Notes: generated by a model not told the origin, from the sequence alone. A stretch of 64,000 nucleotides of DNA from Porodaedalea pini (GCA_002794775.1 NBAY01000099.1:44885-108884), one strand, 5' to 3'. Positions 10,094-21,284 are shown, counted from the first letter of the stretch. Translations and numbers: made by a program.

Positions 10094-11299
10094 TTAGCTC
10101 CACATACCCCACAATGGCAAGCTCGTCGAGTTCAGTAGCCAGCCCTCCCACTGCCTCAGTAGTCCGCGATGCTCCTCATTCCCACCCCTAGCCCTCAACG
10201 TGCGCACCGTAGCCGTCGCCCACTTTGAAAACTTCTTCCTGTCGCCGACGACCGCGTACATCAACGCAAGCCGTTGGGTTATATCTTCGCGACGGTTGAC
10301 CAGCTGTTCCTCGTCCATCGCACGCAACACCGCGTGACAGCGTTCAAGGTCTCTCTTCGTATGAGCAGCTCTATTTCTCGGTGTGCTTGACATCCAAGCA
10401 TCCCACGTGGTAGTGAGCGAGGACAAGGTGGTCTGGATGAGTTTCCGGCGCTCATCGCTTGCGGGACCGGCGGAGCACGCCGTGCAGGTGCAATGGAAGA
10501 AGTAATTTAATTGAAGCTCTTTCTGTCGGTCCACGCAAGGCGAATTGACTTCGACGTAGCTTATGTTGATCTCTTCGCCTGCAGCGATGTCGCGATTTGC
10601 ACGGAGTTCAAACGTCACCGACTCTTGATCATTGGTATAGTGTGCATTTGGGGAGCAGCTAGAAAGAAGAGATAGGATAGGGTTCAGAATACAGGTATAC
10701 AGATAGTCGCGTGATGTAGGCGATACACACCTATGGTTGACGAGTGAAATTTCGAGGCAGACAGCACCGTAGTCCGAACAGAAGTTCGATTGCTCGAATT
10801 CGATACCCAGTGCGTTTGTACGAAGGATGCCAGAGAGCGGTCCACACTCCTTTGCTGGTTTGCAATTGTGCAGCGAGAGAAATTTCTCGCGATCGGCAGG
10901 CTCGAGCCAGTAGAGCAATTGCAGTAAGCCTTTGTCGGTTGTGTTCCATTCGGCGCCCCGAAAAGCGACAATACGTCGAGCGGCAAGGATGATGGGCCGT
11001 TCACGCACAATAAGTTCTCCATATGCAATGTTCCGTACTGCGAACATTCCACGACCCTTGGCTGCGATCGAGCGAATCTCGTAGGGACGAGGGAGAGGCG
11101 TGGGAGGGATATCCCAGCCTTTGTCGACGCTGTATGCTTTATCGATGTCTTCGTACATCATCCATCCCGCTACCACGCGTTTACAATCCGGTGTCCTGCA
11201 CATGCGATAAACGATGTTGGGAAATCCGAGCGCCTTTTGCATCGACAGCAGAGGCTCCTCTGAGCTGAGCAGGGTGCGGTCCGGACTGTCGTGTTGCAT
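10094..11299 (-). CDS. SET-domain protein (probable protein lysine methyltransferase)
   Basis: The SET region begins at GRGMFAVRNIAYGELIVRE (about residues 85-105) and includes SLVNHSCSPNA, the NH-x-CxPN signature, once an intron of 72 bp (10659-10730; GT-TAG) is removed. ELRANRDIAAGEEINISYVE and a post-SET-like Cys cluster (FHCTCTACS) follow. SET enzymes transfer methyl groups from S-adenosylmethionine to protein lysines; here the substrate is unknown. The C-terminal 130 residues look helical. The intron is a multiple of three without a stop, so its retention would insert 24 residues into the catalytic motif. The start ATG is at 11299. A possible 5'-UTR intron ends just upstream (CCGCAG). 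About 377 residues when spliced. It resembles fungal SET proteins of the SMYD-like/SET5 type, without a clear MYND finger. Confidence 0.75.
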   Translation of the reverse strand: MQHDSPDRTLLSSEEPLLSMQKALGFPNIVYRMCRTPDCKRVVAGWMMYEDIDKAYSVDKGWDIPPTPLPRPYEIRSIAAKGRGMFAVRNIAYGELIVRERPIILAARRIVAFRGAEWNTTDKGLLQLLYWLEPADREKFLSLHNCKPAKECGPLSGILRTNALGIEFEQSNFCSDYGAVCLEISLVNHRCVSPTSRDYLYTCILNPILSLLSSCSPNAHYTNDQESVTFELRANRDIAAGEEINISYVEVNSPCVDRQKELQLNYFFHCTCTACSAGPASDERRKLIQTTLSSLTTTWDAWMSSTPRNRAAHTKRDLERCHAVLRAMDEEQLVNRREDITQRLALMYAVVGDRKKFSKWATATVRTLRARGGNEEHRGLLRQWEGWLLNSTSLPLWGMWS

Positions 11300-11976
11300 G
11301 TTGGAGCCTGCGGAATCTACACGGATAAGAATCAGTGTTATCGAATATGAGAAAAGAGATATTCAGTCTACCTTCGTTCGTTGAGGTATGTCGGGTAAGA
11401 CAGAGGCTGAGTCTCGTTTTCAACTGCTTCGTGTCGTCGTTGAAGTCGCAACTACGTGTATAGGAACTACATCACGAAAATGTCTAAAATCTTGCACGGG
11501 CTTACATAGCCGTAGAAGATAGTAAATTATGTAAATTTTGTATATTATGTACAAGAGAATCTAGCGCACTCTCAAAATGATCAGAAATATACAAGTTGCC
11601 ACAAGATCGCCGCAAGTCTGATGCATATTGCCAAGTTAGGTCATACTGATCGTCACTTACAAGAATGGCCGGCCCTGAAGAAATATAGAAGAGAATACGG
11701 CGCAGCTTCAAAATGACATGGGATAATCTTACTTGTGGTTCTTGTCGTGTCTGGTAGAGTTCTTATATAAGGCCTGCAAGTCGTTATACGAGACTGGAAG
11801 TCTACTGGTTCATTATCACACCATTTAAATAATATAATAATAATGTATTTCTATTGCATCATTTATTGTACAATTGAATTGTTCAAAATCGTAGCCGCGT
11901 CAAAATTATAGATAAAAGCAAAAGAAGAATAAAGAATCCAGGTTTGACGGTGTCCACAGGCGAAGTGAGGTGCAGG
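11300..11976. other. Intergenic, AT-rich, no gene seen
   Basis: Contains the probable 5' leader of the SET gene at its left. The remainder is AT-rich with no supportable reading frame. Confidence 0.4.
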
Positions 11977-13975
11977 TTATAACTGCGACGAGTCGAGCAG
12001 GTCCTCGAACCGGAAGTGCATCGCGTACATGTCCATTCGCTCACCGTCCGGCCCCATCCCATCCATCCCACCACCCATCGAGCCCATGGGACTCATCGAC
12101 CCCATTGAGCCGAAGGCCGTCCACGGCGGCAGCCCCATGTCCAGTCCGATGTCGATTTCACAGAATACATTCTGACTCTGCGTCTCCTGGTTCTGACCAT
12201 GCGAGGAATTTGTGGCAGATTCGTCGCCGTCGCACAGCGTCTGCATCACCCACGCTGGCAAGCCGTAGTCGACCCACTCGCCAGCAACTGGCGGATCTGG
12301 TGACTCAGGCAGCCCGTGCGGCAATGCGCGCTGACCCGGCACTTGAAGCTGTCCACCTGGCGATTGGCCAGTTGGCGAAGAGAATTGACCAGGGAGGAAG
12401 AGACGCGAGGACGAGGAGGAAGGAGGTGTTGGTGCGGAAAGCGGGTCACCTGAAGAGGTTGAAGGCTCGCTAGGAATTTTGAGCTGCGTGAGCGTGCGAG
12501 GGCGAGGCTAAGCGGCGACAGGCACCTGCTCCTCGTATACCTGAAACATGGTATAGCATGCTACGAAGAAGGGCAGAAAAACACACCTGCATCTCGCTGC
12601 CAGCAGTCGAGAAATCGGGAACCTGCCCTGGCATACCGTAGCTCATGGACTGCAGATGCGAGTTCGGGAACTGGAAACCGCTCATTCCACCAAATCCCCC
12701 CTCTCTTTCCTGGCTGTGGCCATTCATCTGCAACCGCTGCTCGTCTTCGTTGCCCTCGTGCGTCGCAGGCGAGCCAACCACCGAGCTTTTGTTCAAACCA
12801 GGCGCCGTCTCAAGCAGCCTCGGGATCTTGATTGTAGGAGGCGCAGGCGGGTAGAGGTCGGCTGTCATCGTCGGTGGCCGGTGCACCCGGTGCGCTCGTC
12901 GAACGGCTTCGAGCGGCGATTCTGCGGGAGGACAAAGCTAAGTGGTCCGGGAACCAAGCTTTGGGCTGTCTGAGTCGGGATCTGCGCGGAAAGCGAGTGT
13001 CCGTGTCCATGCCCGTGTCCACCGTGGTGCGAGTGCGAGTAGGAATACGTGTTGAGCAGGCCGGATTCGAGAGAGAAGCTCGCAAGAGCATTGCCCGTGT
13101 CGATCGTAAGGCTCACTCCTGATCTAGAACCAGACGCGTAAGAGAACAAGGGCATCGAGAGGCTCAGTGCGAGCGAGAGTGTCTGACCTTGACCCTGGCC
13201 CTGCGATCCTCCAATTCGCTCATGTCGAAGTCCGCGAGATCCACCATCTCGGCTTCGTGCACGCTACCGCACCCACCATTCGCAGAGCCATACGGACCAT
13301 AGAGAGACCCGTCGGCGGAGAGCGAGTCGAGCTCGCTGAAATCTTCCGAACCGACGGTCGATGCAGATGAGGGGGCACTCGTGGTGCTGGTGGTGCTGGT
13401 AGTGGAGCACAAGGAGCTGTTGCGGGCACGCGCGCTGGAACCGCGCACACAGCTGCTCGACTTGGTACGGTCACCACGCTCCTTCCCATCCTTCTCCTTC
13501 TTCACCTTCCCGCCCGCCGTCGACTCTGCCTTGCCCTTCTTCTCCTTGACAGTGCGTGTGGGCTGATAGACGTACCAAGCGAGACTGTCCCAGTACTTGT
13601 GGACTAGAGGCCAGTTAGACGAACTGTCTGTATACAGGGGCTACTCACCAATTTGAGTGGCATGAGCTTATCTGACCTCTGTTTCCATCTACATTTTGAC
13701 TAACATGCTCATTATATCCCAAAGACTGTGTGGACTTACTTTTGATGTGCTTGACAGATTTGCGACCGAGGGAGAGGCAGGCGATGGTGGTGGGAGAAAG
13801 CAAAGTGCAACGACGCGTCGAGCATCTCGACGCGTTTTCTAAGTCCGCAATTTCTAAGTCCGCTAAGTCCGCCGAGTGGTGAATTTCGTCTGATGCGTGT
13901 CCTTGTCCACTCACCATCAGCATCCCAATTCTCAAGAATCCACTCATCAATTACTCCAGCTGCATCTATGTACAC
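11977..13975 (-). pseudogene. Decayed Ser/Gly/His-rich protein gene, possibly regulatory
   Basis: Minus-strand pieces fit one gene: VYIDAAGVIDEWILENWDAD ending at a GTGAGT donor; ACLSLGRKSVKHIK ending at GTAAGT (near 13737); LVHKYWDSLAWYVYQP plus a Lys-rich run; Ser/Thr-rich sequence; an HGHGHGH run; a Pro-rich part; an intron GTGTGT-TTTCAG (about 12549-12593); and a Met/Gly-rich tail ending DLLDSSQL. The pieces do not stay in one frame. There are shifts near 13155 and near 12870, and an in-frame TAG at 12508-12510, after which the same frame stays open for 177 codons. This suggests a pseudogene. I do not recognise the family. Low complexity and an acidic patch (DLADFDMSELED) would fit a transcriptional regulator, which is only a guess. 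Confidence 0.45.
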
Positions 13976-14299
13976 TATCTAGTATCTCTCCCGCTGTCTC
14001 CACCTTCTCCCAATACCCGCACCTACTCTCTTCGGCGCTGCAGCAAGCGGTGTCAACCATTGAAACAATCCCAAGTCCCGAAGATGCACCCGGCAAAAGC
14101 GAACTACGTGGCTTTTCTGGTCGGCGAGTCAAGCATTCAAGTTCCCATTGTCGGCAACCTTCCGAGGCGCGCACGCAAAGTCGACAGATAAATTGCCTTG
14201 CTTCTCGTACTGACGTGCTCGATCCTAGATCAAGCTGTGAAAAGCCTGACCGACATCTGGCGCCCTGAGAGAGCATCCCTGTCGTCTTCTCAACTCAAA

Positions 14300-15825
14300 C
14301 AGTTATCACGGTGGTGACGAAACAGCTGCTGTCACTCCCTTCTCAACGCCAGCCACTAAAACGTCAGTTGGCTCAACTTCCCTCGCCCTGTTCATCCAGT
14401 ACACTTTCCTCCCTCTTCCTCCTGCCCCTTCCGACCCACTATACGCTTCATCGACGTCAGCCGTTTTCCCATCCACTTTTCTCGCCGAGAATTTCGGCAG
14501 AAACGTCGCAACCATAGTCCGAGAAGGATCTCGTTCGGATCAAAACATTCGTACGGAGGTCCTCCGCCGTTCACGCACAACATGCAGCGTCCTGCATTCG
14601 GCGCTCTGCTACATCGAGGCGGTGAGAGGGAAGGTGCTGGAGCTGGTGGAGAAAGAGAGGCTCGGTACGAGAGTGAGAGGCAAGTCGGAGTTAGATAAGA
14701 GGATCGTGAAGGAAGACGAGGCGTCTGCCTCGTCGAAGGTGAATACCTCTTTGGACACGTCCAACCTCTGCAGCCTTCCGACGGAACTGATGTCAATGGA
14801 TCCGTTCGACGCATCGTGTGTACCGACGGTCCTCCAAATGGACGCTTCGCTTCTATTAACTCAGCAGATGCAGACTCAAAGGCAGTCTAACGACAAGCAC
14901 CGTAAGATTCCGGCAAAACCGCTCACGCCGCTGCCACCTCTGCCATCGCGGCTTCTTTGCCCGCGGCGCACCTTCCTTGCCGCGCTCATTCTAACATCAA
15001 CATTCTTACAGGATCGATGCTATTCAAATCGTTGGACGCTGCGAACGCGCACTCGGCGATGTGCTTGGGTGGCGTCTCTGGGTCGGCAAGGGCTGTACGC
15101 CGCCGCAGGAAGAGAACTCGCGCAGTATGCAATGCACGAAAAGCGAGGGTACAATCGCATTTGGATCGTCTCCGGTTTCTGCAATGCGCAACGCGACACA
15201 CTTCCCGAGTCCACCCTTGTCAGACGCGGGCGCAAGCCCGGAGTTTGGCCATGAGGCAGGGATGGCAAGTAGAGCACTTGGATGTGCTGCGACGCTACCA
15301 GATGATGCAGCAATGCGGAGCGTGCTGCCCCGCTATCGATTCCCAGGATCGTTGCCGTTCTCGTTTGCAGGTCCACCTCTCGCGGTCATTGCAGCGCATC
15401 AGCACGCACCGCTTAGTGCACAGCAAACATTGCTTTCTTCTGCTTTCACATCACAAACGCCGTTGTCTTCCGATCTGACGCCTGTCCCACTCGAAGAGCC
15501 GACATCACGCCTTTCGTACTGGCCGCTCTGACTTGGCGAATCAACGTTCGAGACGCCGAGTGCGGCGTTGTGCAGCTACAATTATAGTTATAGCTACAAC
15601 AACAGCGCCAATGGCGTGTGGAGTACCGCACAGAGCACCGACTCGTCCGACTCGGGCTCTAGCGTCGGGTTTGAGGCTGTCGCAGCACCGCCAGACATGC
15701 CTGTGGTCGTGCGGCTTGCAGGTGTGTCGGCTGATGGCGCCCAAGGCAATGCCATGGGCTCCAGCCTGGGTGCAGCGAAGGGCCACCGATTCGGACCCGC
15801 CGACGAGTCAGACCCGGTTGCGTGA
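14300..15825 (+). pseudogene. PHO80/PCL-type cyclin, frameshifted
   Basis: The cyclin-box pieces are clear: RTTCSVLHSALCYIEAVR, LLCPRRTFLAALILTSTF, LQDRCYSNR, and after a break GRCERALGDVLGWRLWVGKG. Cyclins of this family bind a PHO85-type kinase. Between SNR (about 15029) and GRCERAL (about 15036) roughly 12-13 residues usual for the family are absent and the frame changes, so an out-of-frame deletion of about 38 bp lies inside the cyclin box. The downstream frame (to 15531) has an in-frame TGA at 15529, after which the same frame stays open to 15825 (SYNYSYSYNNSANG). The upstream part (from about 14300) has no clear start. It lies divergent to another decayed gene. Confidence 0.65.
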
Positions 15826-16412
15826 TACGCGCAGGTGCTCTCCGTGGGCATTCTTGAGGACAGGACCACGATCTGCGGCATAGGCGGAATTGGGAACGGA
15901 AACAGGATTAACGGTTAGGGACAGGTGTCCATGTCAATGCCCAGCTTCACGAGTGCTGGTCTCAAGCCTCAGTTTGGACTCGGTGGTTGTGGATAGGCTG
16001 TTACTATTGAACCACTTCGGACTTGAACTGAACTGAACCGAACTTCCTAGAAATATCTGAAATATAAGTGGACTATCAGACAATAACACTAGTACTATAA
16101 TGAATGCATTACACTTGAGATATTAGACTTCTGAAGGACATACAAGTGACATATAATATGAGAAAAATAAATGTTCATTTCCTGTAAGCATCTATCTAAG
16201 CTGTATTTACCTTCTATCCTAATAAGTATCTGACATGCAGACTGACATACTGACACTGAACATATAAACCTGTGAAGAGCCTTTCAGCTTCATTGTCAGG
16301 CATACTCAGTAGAATAAATACATTACAGCTTGGACATCAGACTTTTGGAGGGCATATAATCAGAATACAAAATGATAAAAGTATAGTATATTTTTTGTAA
16401 TTATCTATCTGT
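15826..16412. other. AT-rich intergenic region with an imperfect direct repeat
   Basis: No gene. Segments at about 16098-16205 and 16312-16412 resemble each other (AATGCATTACA / AATACATTACA; TTAGACTTCTGAAGGACATA / TCAGACTTTTGGAGGGCATA; TATCTATCT), spaced about 210 bp. The copia element is inserted just after the second copy. Confidence 0.45.
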
Positions 16413-16417
16413 CTTGT

Positions 16418-16632
16418 TCTTAGATGAGCAGAAAAGTGGGACAAAGCTATAGATTAGGGGCAAGAGTGCCCGTCCTTATATACAGTACAATTGAATAGTT
16501 TACTATAAAAAGTATAGTGAGCATATGGTGCATAGTCATATGAGCATATAGTCGGAGTTCTGGAAGTCGGTCATGTGACCAGTGACGGATATTTGCTCAG
16601 GCAAGTATCCGTCAGTTATTTATAGTTCAACA
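16418..16632 (-). repeat. 3' LTR of the copia element
   Basis: 215 bp, nearly identical to 21302-21516. On the minus strand it begins TGTTGAAC and ends TCTAAGA, so the usual TG...CA pair is TG...GA here. Confidence 0.9.
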
Positions 16633-16641
16633 CTCCCCTTC
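16633..16641 (-). other. Polypurine tract of the copia element
   Basis: GAAGGGGAG on the minus strand lies directly before the 3' LTR, where plus-strand DNA synthesis is primed in LTR retrotransposons. It overlaps the stop codon of the polyprotein. Confidence 0.7.
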
Positions 16642-19600
16642 AAGCGCGCGTTAGTTTAAGTCGTTCTACAAAGCGCTTGAGTAAAGTTACAGATAATGCT
16701 TTAGTAAGTAAGTCTGCTATGTTATGTTCAGTGGGAATGTATTTAATAGTAATAGTTCCTTTATCAATGTGATCTCTAAAGAAATCTTTCCGTATATCAA
16801 TATGTTTAGTTCTTTGAGAATATTTACGCTCAGGATCAGTTGCCATAGTAATAATAGCTTGATTATCAGTAAAAATTGTAGTAGGTGTAAACGAAGCCTG
16901 CAGAACCTCATTCACAAGTCTTTTTAGCCAAATAGCCTCCTGAGTCGCATAAGCTAGTGCAATAAGTTCAGCTTCAGCTACGGCTAATGATACTAAAGTT
17001 TGTCTCTTGCTTGACCATGATGTTATTGAATTGCCAAGTTTAAAGAAGTATCCGGATATGGCTTTATGTCCTTCAGTTGTCATTCCATCAGAGTCAGTGT
17101 ATCCAGTAAGTTGAGTATTTTCAGTTCCGCCGAGTATGAGCCAATAGTCTTTAGTTGAGTGTAAGTATTGAAAACATTGTTTTGCGGCATCAAAATGTTT
17201 AATACCAGGGTTAGTTAAATATCTCGCGAGTATTCCACATGTATAGGCAATATCTGGCCTGGTACAGTCTGCTGCATATCGCAGTGCTCCAACCATGTTC
17301 ATATAAGGTACCTTTTCCATGTAAGTAAGTTCTTCATCATCGGCTGGTGCATCATCAGTTGATAATTGTCTCCCTGGCTCCATAGGAGAATTCTTTAGTT
17401 TAGCATTTTCTAAGTTATAGCGTTTGATGATAGTTTCAATATAATTTTGTTGTTTTAACGCTATAGTTTTAGTTTGACGGTTACGTTTGATTTCAATTCC
17501 AAGTAACCAATGAATTTCATTTCCGTCAGTGTAAGTAACTTCATTTCCAATTTGAGTTTTTAGTTCAGTTAACAGTTTAGTTGATTTCGCAGCTATTGTA
17601 ATGTCATCGACATGTACAAATAATACAAGTATAGTTTTGTTATTTTCTGTTTTGAAAAAGACTGCGTTGTCATTATCTGATCTAGTTAGTCCTATTTTAG
17701 TTAAGATTGACATTAGTTTTTTGTACCAACGTCTTCCTGCTTGTTTTAATCCATATAGTGCTTTCTTTAATTTTAGTATTTGACCAGGTTTTAAGTCAGG
17801 TAATAGTTTATTATATCCTGGTGGTGGTTTGATGTAAATTTCTTCACCGTCTTCTAGTTCGCCATACAAGTAGGCTGATTTAATATCTATCTGGTGTATT
17901 TCATAGTCATTAGTTGCTGCCCAGGAAAGTATAGTTCGCACAGTACTAAGTCGTGCTACTGGTGCAAATAAGTCATCTGAGTAAAAATCAATTCCTTCTT
18001 GTTGCGCATATCCTTGCACAACTAATCTTGCTTTGTATTTGTCAATTCGGCCATCGGCTAACCGTTTAGTTTTGTAAACAAATCTAGTGCCAATGATGTT
18101 TGCGTTAGTAGGTGGGTAAACATATTCCCAAGTTTGTCTTTCTTTTAATGTTTCAATTTCATCTTTCATGGCTTTAGCCCATCTGAGTGCATCTGGTCGC
18201 TTAATTGCTTGTTGGAAAGTGATGGGATCGCCAAGTTGTTCATTGTTGAATTCATTAAATTCAGTTAAGTAAATGGCAAGGTTAAGTTCTTCAGTATAAT
18301 CTAGTCCTCTAGAACGTTTAGTTGGTTTTCTTTGTCGCTCTGATCTTCTTGGTTCAGTAGTTTCAGTAGGGTTGTTTTGATTGTTTTCTAGTGGGGTATC
18401 AGTTTGCTCCCCTTCAATTCGAGAAGGTGCGACTTCGAGAAATTGGACATTTCTTTCAACAGTTATTTTCTGATCGTGATAAATTCTATGTCCTTTACTT
18501 TCTTCATCCCAACATAGCCATCGGCCATAGGATCCTTTAGGAGTTAGTTTATTAGTATTTTCTTCTCTGAAAATGACATGAGTGCCAAATTCATGTAAGT
18601 TATCAAAAATATAAGCTTTATTAAATCGCTTAAAGTATGGAGAGATAAAGTTAATTGCCGCTTTAGGTGTTCTATTATGTATAAAGGTTGAGTAGTTAAC
18701 GGCTTCTCCCCAGAGCTTGTCCGGTAATTTATGTCCTAGTAAGTTTGATCTAACTTGATTTAGTATTGTTTGATGAGTTCGCTCAGCTACACCATTTTGT
18801 TGTGGAGTATCATGTACAGTTAGTTTTCGCATAGTTCCTTGACTGTCTAAAAAGAGTTGAAAGTCATTTGATAAAAAGACAGTATCATTGTCAGATTGAA
18901 GTATTTTGATTTTAATTCCATATTGAGTTGATAATAAAGTGGCCCATTTGATGTAAGCAGTATAACCATCCGCTTTAGTTTTAAGTAAACTCATTTGGAC
19001 CCATCTAGTACAGTCGTCGACTAAAGTTAACAAATATTTAAAATTTCCAATAGCAGTTGTCGGCGCAGGTCCCCAAATATCCATATGAAAATGATCGCCA
19101 AAGTTTTTAGCTAATTCAGAAGTTCGAGTTTTGGGTATAACATTTCTTTTAATATTTGCTTCGACACAAACACGACATTGAGTTTCAGTTGAGTCAGTGA
19201 TCTTGTAATGGATTGATTCAGGATGATTCTTAAGTAGCCATTTGAGGTAAGTATAACTTAAATGTCCGAGTTTCTTATGAAGTTCAAACAAAGTAATTGA
19301 TTTTACAGCGCTCATTTGATAATGTTTTAATATAGAGTACAGGTTATTTTTACATTGAATTTGACCGCATATTTCACCGCTAGGTGCCTTTATTATACAC
19401 AAATTTCCTTTATAAATAAATTCATATCCTTCTGCGCAAAGTTTAGACTGGCTAAGTAGCGTCATGTGCATTTCTTTAGCATAATAAACATTTTTAATAG
19501 TAATGGTGCTTACAGTATCACCATTCGGGATCTCAACAGTTAAAATCCCTATAGTTGAAGTAATAAAAGTTTGTGAGTTAGCGGTTATAACAGAGATTGG

Positions 19601-21253
19601 GTCAGTTTGTTTAACATTAGTAAGTCGGTTGAAATAAGGAGTTAAGTGAAGAGTGGCGCCAGAATCAATAATATCCATAGTATGATAAAGTTTATTAGCA
19701 TAATTTTCTTTTAAGTAAATGGCTGTGGCGCTTACATGATTCGCCTCAAAGTTCTCAATAGCATCCATGTAGTGATCGTCACATAAAAAGTCGAAAAGTG
19801 CAGATTCGTTGTCAAACTGCATAGTAACGTCATCGGTTATTTCAGTTATCGTTGCAGTGAATGGTGGCGTCTGCAGGAAGTTGGGCATCTCGACATTTGT
19901 CGCTTGGTGTGCTTGAGCGACTGCAGTGGAAGTGGAAGCGGACGGAGGTACGTTTGCCGCGTTCGTCGTGCTCGCCTGATGCGAGTGGGCAGTGGTCGGA
20001 GGTTTTGCATGCTCCTGAATCCCTTTCTTCGCCATGGCATCTTTAGTCTTCTGAGTCCATGGCTGGGGGCAGTTAGGTGATTGATGCCCGTAGTTGTTAC
20101 AGTTATAACATTTAACAAAGGGATTAGAGTTCCCTGAGTTCAAGTTTGAGTTGTCGGAGTTATTTAAGTATCCTCCGCGGCCGCGTCCTCGGCCTCTGTA
20201 AGTTCCAAATCGGCCACGGCCTCGGCCGTGACCTCGAGTGTGTCCGCCTCGCCCTCTGAAGTAGGGGTGAGTAGCCTCGCTTTGGTAAGGGTGCGCGGCG
20301 GCGATTGGGTTCCTTCGAGTATTCGCCGCGCTCCAGTTCACAAAGGCTTGACGAGTTTCTTGAATAAGTCGGTTCGGAGTAAGAACAAGATCCTCGTGGT
20401 CGTCATTATTTTTGTTATACTCGTTTACGGCGTTTATTTGGAGTTCGAGTTGAGTTATAACATATTTATATTGCGGTGGTATCGCCGCGGTTATTGCTGC
20501 CAAGTAAGTTGAGTCGGCTGGTTGTTTTCCATGAGCGCAAAGTTCGGCGTGGCGTCGTTCGAGTTCATCCAAAGTTTTATCAAGTTGAGACACATGGCCT
20601 CGGACGTTGAATAACGCTCCTTCATTTAACGCGTTAGTTACTGTAGTTTGGATGTCGTAACGCGCCTTTAGTTGTTTGAGTAGGACGTGTACTTGAGTTA
20701 CGCCTAAGTAGTTTCCGAGTATTTTGTCGGGGATGTTTTTGATTACACCCGCATAGATGGCGTTCGCAATAGTGTTTTCTTCTGGACTGGATGGTCCTGC
20801 CTCCATAAGAGTTGGGTGGCCAGTGGCGTTAATAGCCTGGAAGATGCGGAATATCCAGAGTTTCCAGTTTTTGACACCATCGAGTGGTTCAATGCCATCG
20901 AATAGTTTGATTATTTCGCCCGCTTTAAGTGCTGACATTATTGGTGATTCGCGGCGGGGAATGCGCTGAGTGCGAGTAGGCGGCACTGTAGTAGGATCAG
21001 TTAGTTCGCCTTCTGATGATTCAGTAGGTGGAGTAACGCGCTCTGGTATTGGCGGTAGTGTTTCAAAGTCGCGCTCAAGTTGCGCTGGTGTGGCAGTAGA
21101 TACGGGTGGAGTAGGAGTCTGAGTAGTACCGCTAGTAGTTGCGGCTAGTTGTTCAGCCTGTGTTTGTGCACGAGTGCGAGGATAAGTGCTAGTAGTTGGT
21201 TTAGGAGTAGTTGGTAGTGGTGGTGTTGGTGAATGAGGAGGACGGTCTGACAT
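16640..21253 (-). CDS. Copia Gag-Pol polyprotein
   Basis: One uninterrupted frame. Visible in order: a Gag region; a CCHC zinc knuckle (CYNCNNYGHQSPNC, near 20100); an aspartic protease site (DSGATLHL, near 19660); an integrase with HHCC zinc binding (LGHLSYTYL ... CRVC, 19290-19170) and DDE-type core (FHMDIWGPAP, DDCTRW); a reverse transcriptase (ARLVVQGYAQQEGIDF; QIDIKSAYLYG; the catalytic FVHVDDI near 17610); and RNase H (TGYTDSDG, near 17090; TDNQAI; KHIDI). I chose the ATG at 21253, giving 1537 residues, because the upstream ATG at 21328 lies inside the 5' LTR. Using it would add 25 residues. No lesions are visible, so the element may be active. It makes the proteins for reverse transcription and integration of its own RNA. 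Confidence 0.93.
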   Translation of the reverse strand: MSDRPPHSPTPPLPTTPKPTTSTYPRTRAQTQAEQLAATTSGTTQTPTPPVSTATPAQLERDFETLPPIPERVTPPTESSEGELTDPTTVPPTRTQRIPRRESPIMSALKAGEIIKLFDGIEPLDGVKNWKLWIFRIFQAINATGHPTLMEAGPSSPEENTIANAIYAGVIKNIPDKILGNYLGVTQVHVLLKQLKARYDIQTTVTNALNEGALFNVRGHVSQLDKTLDELERRHAELCAHGKQPADSTYLAAITAAIPPQYKYVITQLELQINAVNEYNKNNDDHEDLVLTPNRLIQETRQAFVNWSAANTRRNPIAAAHPYQSEATHPYFRGRGGHTRGHGRGRGRFGTYRGRGRGRGGYLNNSDNSNLNSGNSNPFVKCYNCNNYGHQSPNCPQPWTQKTKDAMAKKGIQEHAKPPTTAHSHQASTTNAANVPPSASTSTAVAQAHQATNVEMPNFLQTPPFTATITEITDDVTMQFDNESALFDFLCDDHYMDAIENFEANHVSATAIYLKENYANKLYHTMDIIDSGATLHLTPYFNRLTNVKQTDPISVITANSQTFITSTIGILTVEIPNGDTVSTITIKNVYYAKEMHMTLLSQSKLCAEGYEFIYKGNLCIIKAPSGEICGQIQCKNNLYSILKHYQMSAVKSITLFELHKKLGHLSYTYLKWLLKNHPESIHYKITDSTETQCRVCVEANIKRNVIPKTRTSELAKNFGDHFHMDIWGPAPTTAIGNFKYLLTLVDDCTRWVQMSLLKTKADGYTAYIKWATLLSTQYGIKIKILQSDNDTVFLSNDFQLFLDSQGTMRKLTVHDTPQQNGVAERTHQTILNQVRSNLLGHKLPDKLWGEAVNYSTFIHNRTPKAAINFISPYFKRFNKAYIFDNLHEFGTHVIFREENTNKLTPKGSYGRWLCWDEESKGHRIYHDQKITVERNVQFLEVAPSRIEGEQTDTPLENNQNNPTETTEPRRSERQRKPTKRSRGLDYTEELNLAIYLTEFNEFNNEQLGDPITFQQAIKRPDALRWAKAMKDEIETLKERQTWEYVYPPTNANIIGTRFVYKTKRLADGRIDKYKARLVVQGYAQQEGIDFYSDDLFAPVARLSTVRTILSWAATNDYEIHQIDIKSAYLYGELEDGEEIYIKPPPGYNKLLPDLKPGQILKLKKALYGLKQAGRRWYKKLMSILTKIGLTRSDNDNAVFFKTENNKTILVLFVHVDDITIAAKSTKLLTELKTQIGNEVTYTDGNEIHWLLGIEIKRNRQTKTIALKQQNYIETIIKRYNLENAKLKNSPMEPGRQLSTDDAPADDEELTYMEKVPYMNMVGALRYAADCTRPDIAYTCGILARYLTNPGIKHFDAAKQCFQYLHSTKDYWLILGGTENTQLTGYTDSDGMTTEGHKAISGYFFKLGNSITSWSSKRQTLVSLAVAEAELIALAYATQEAIWLKRLVNEVLQASFTPTTIFTDNQAIITMATDPERKYSQRTKHIDIRKDFFRDHIDKGTITIKYIPTEHNIADLLTKALSVTLLKRFVERLKLTRA

Positions 21254-21284
21254 GCAATAGTGATGAGTGCAATGAGTAGGAGGG

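Noticed and set aside
11977..12473. Plus-strand Pro/Arg-rich frame opposite the decayed Ser/Gly-rich gene
   Set aside because: Antisense composition effect. The minus strand has splice sites and a consistent frame.
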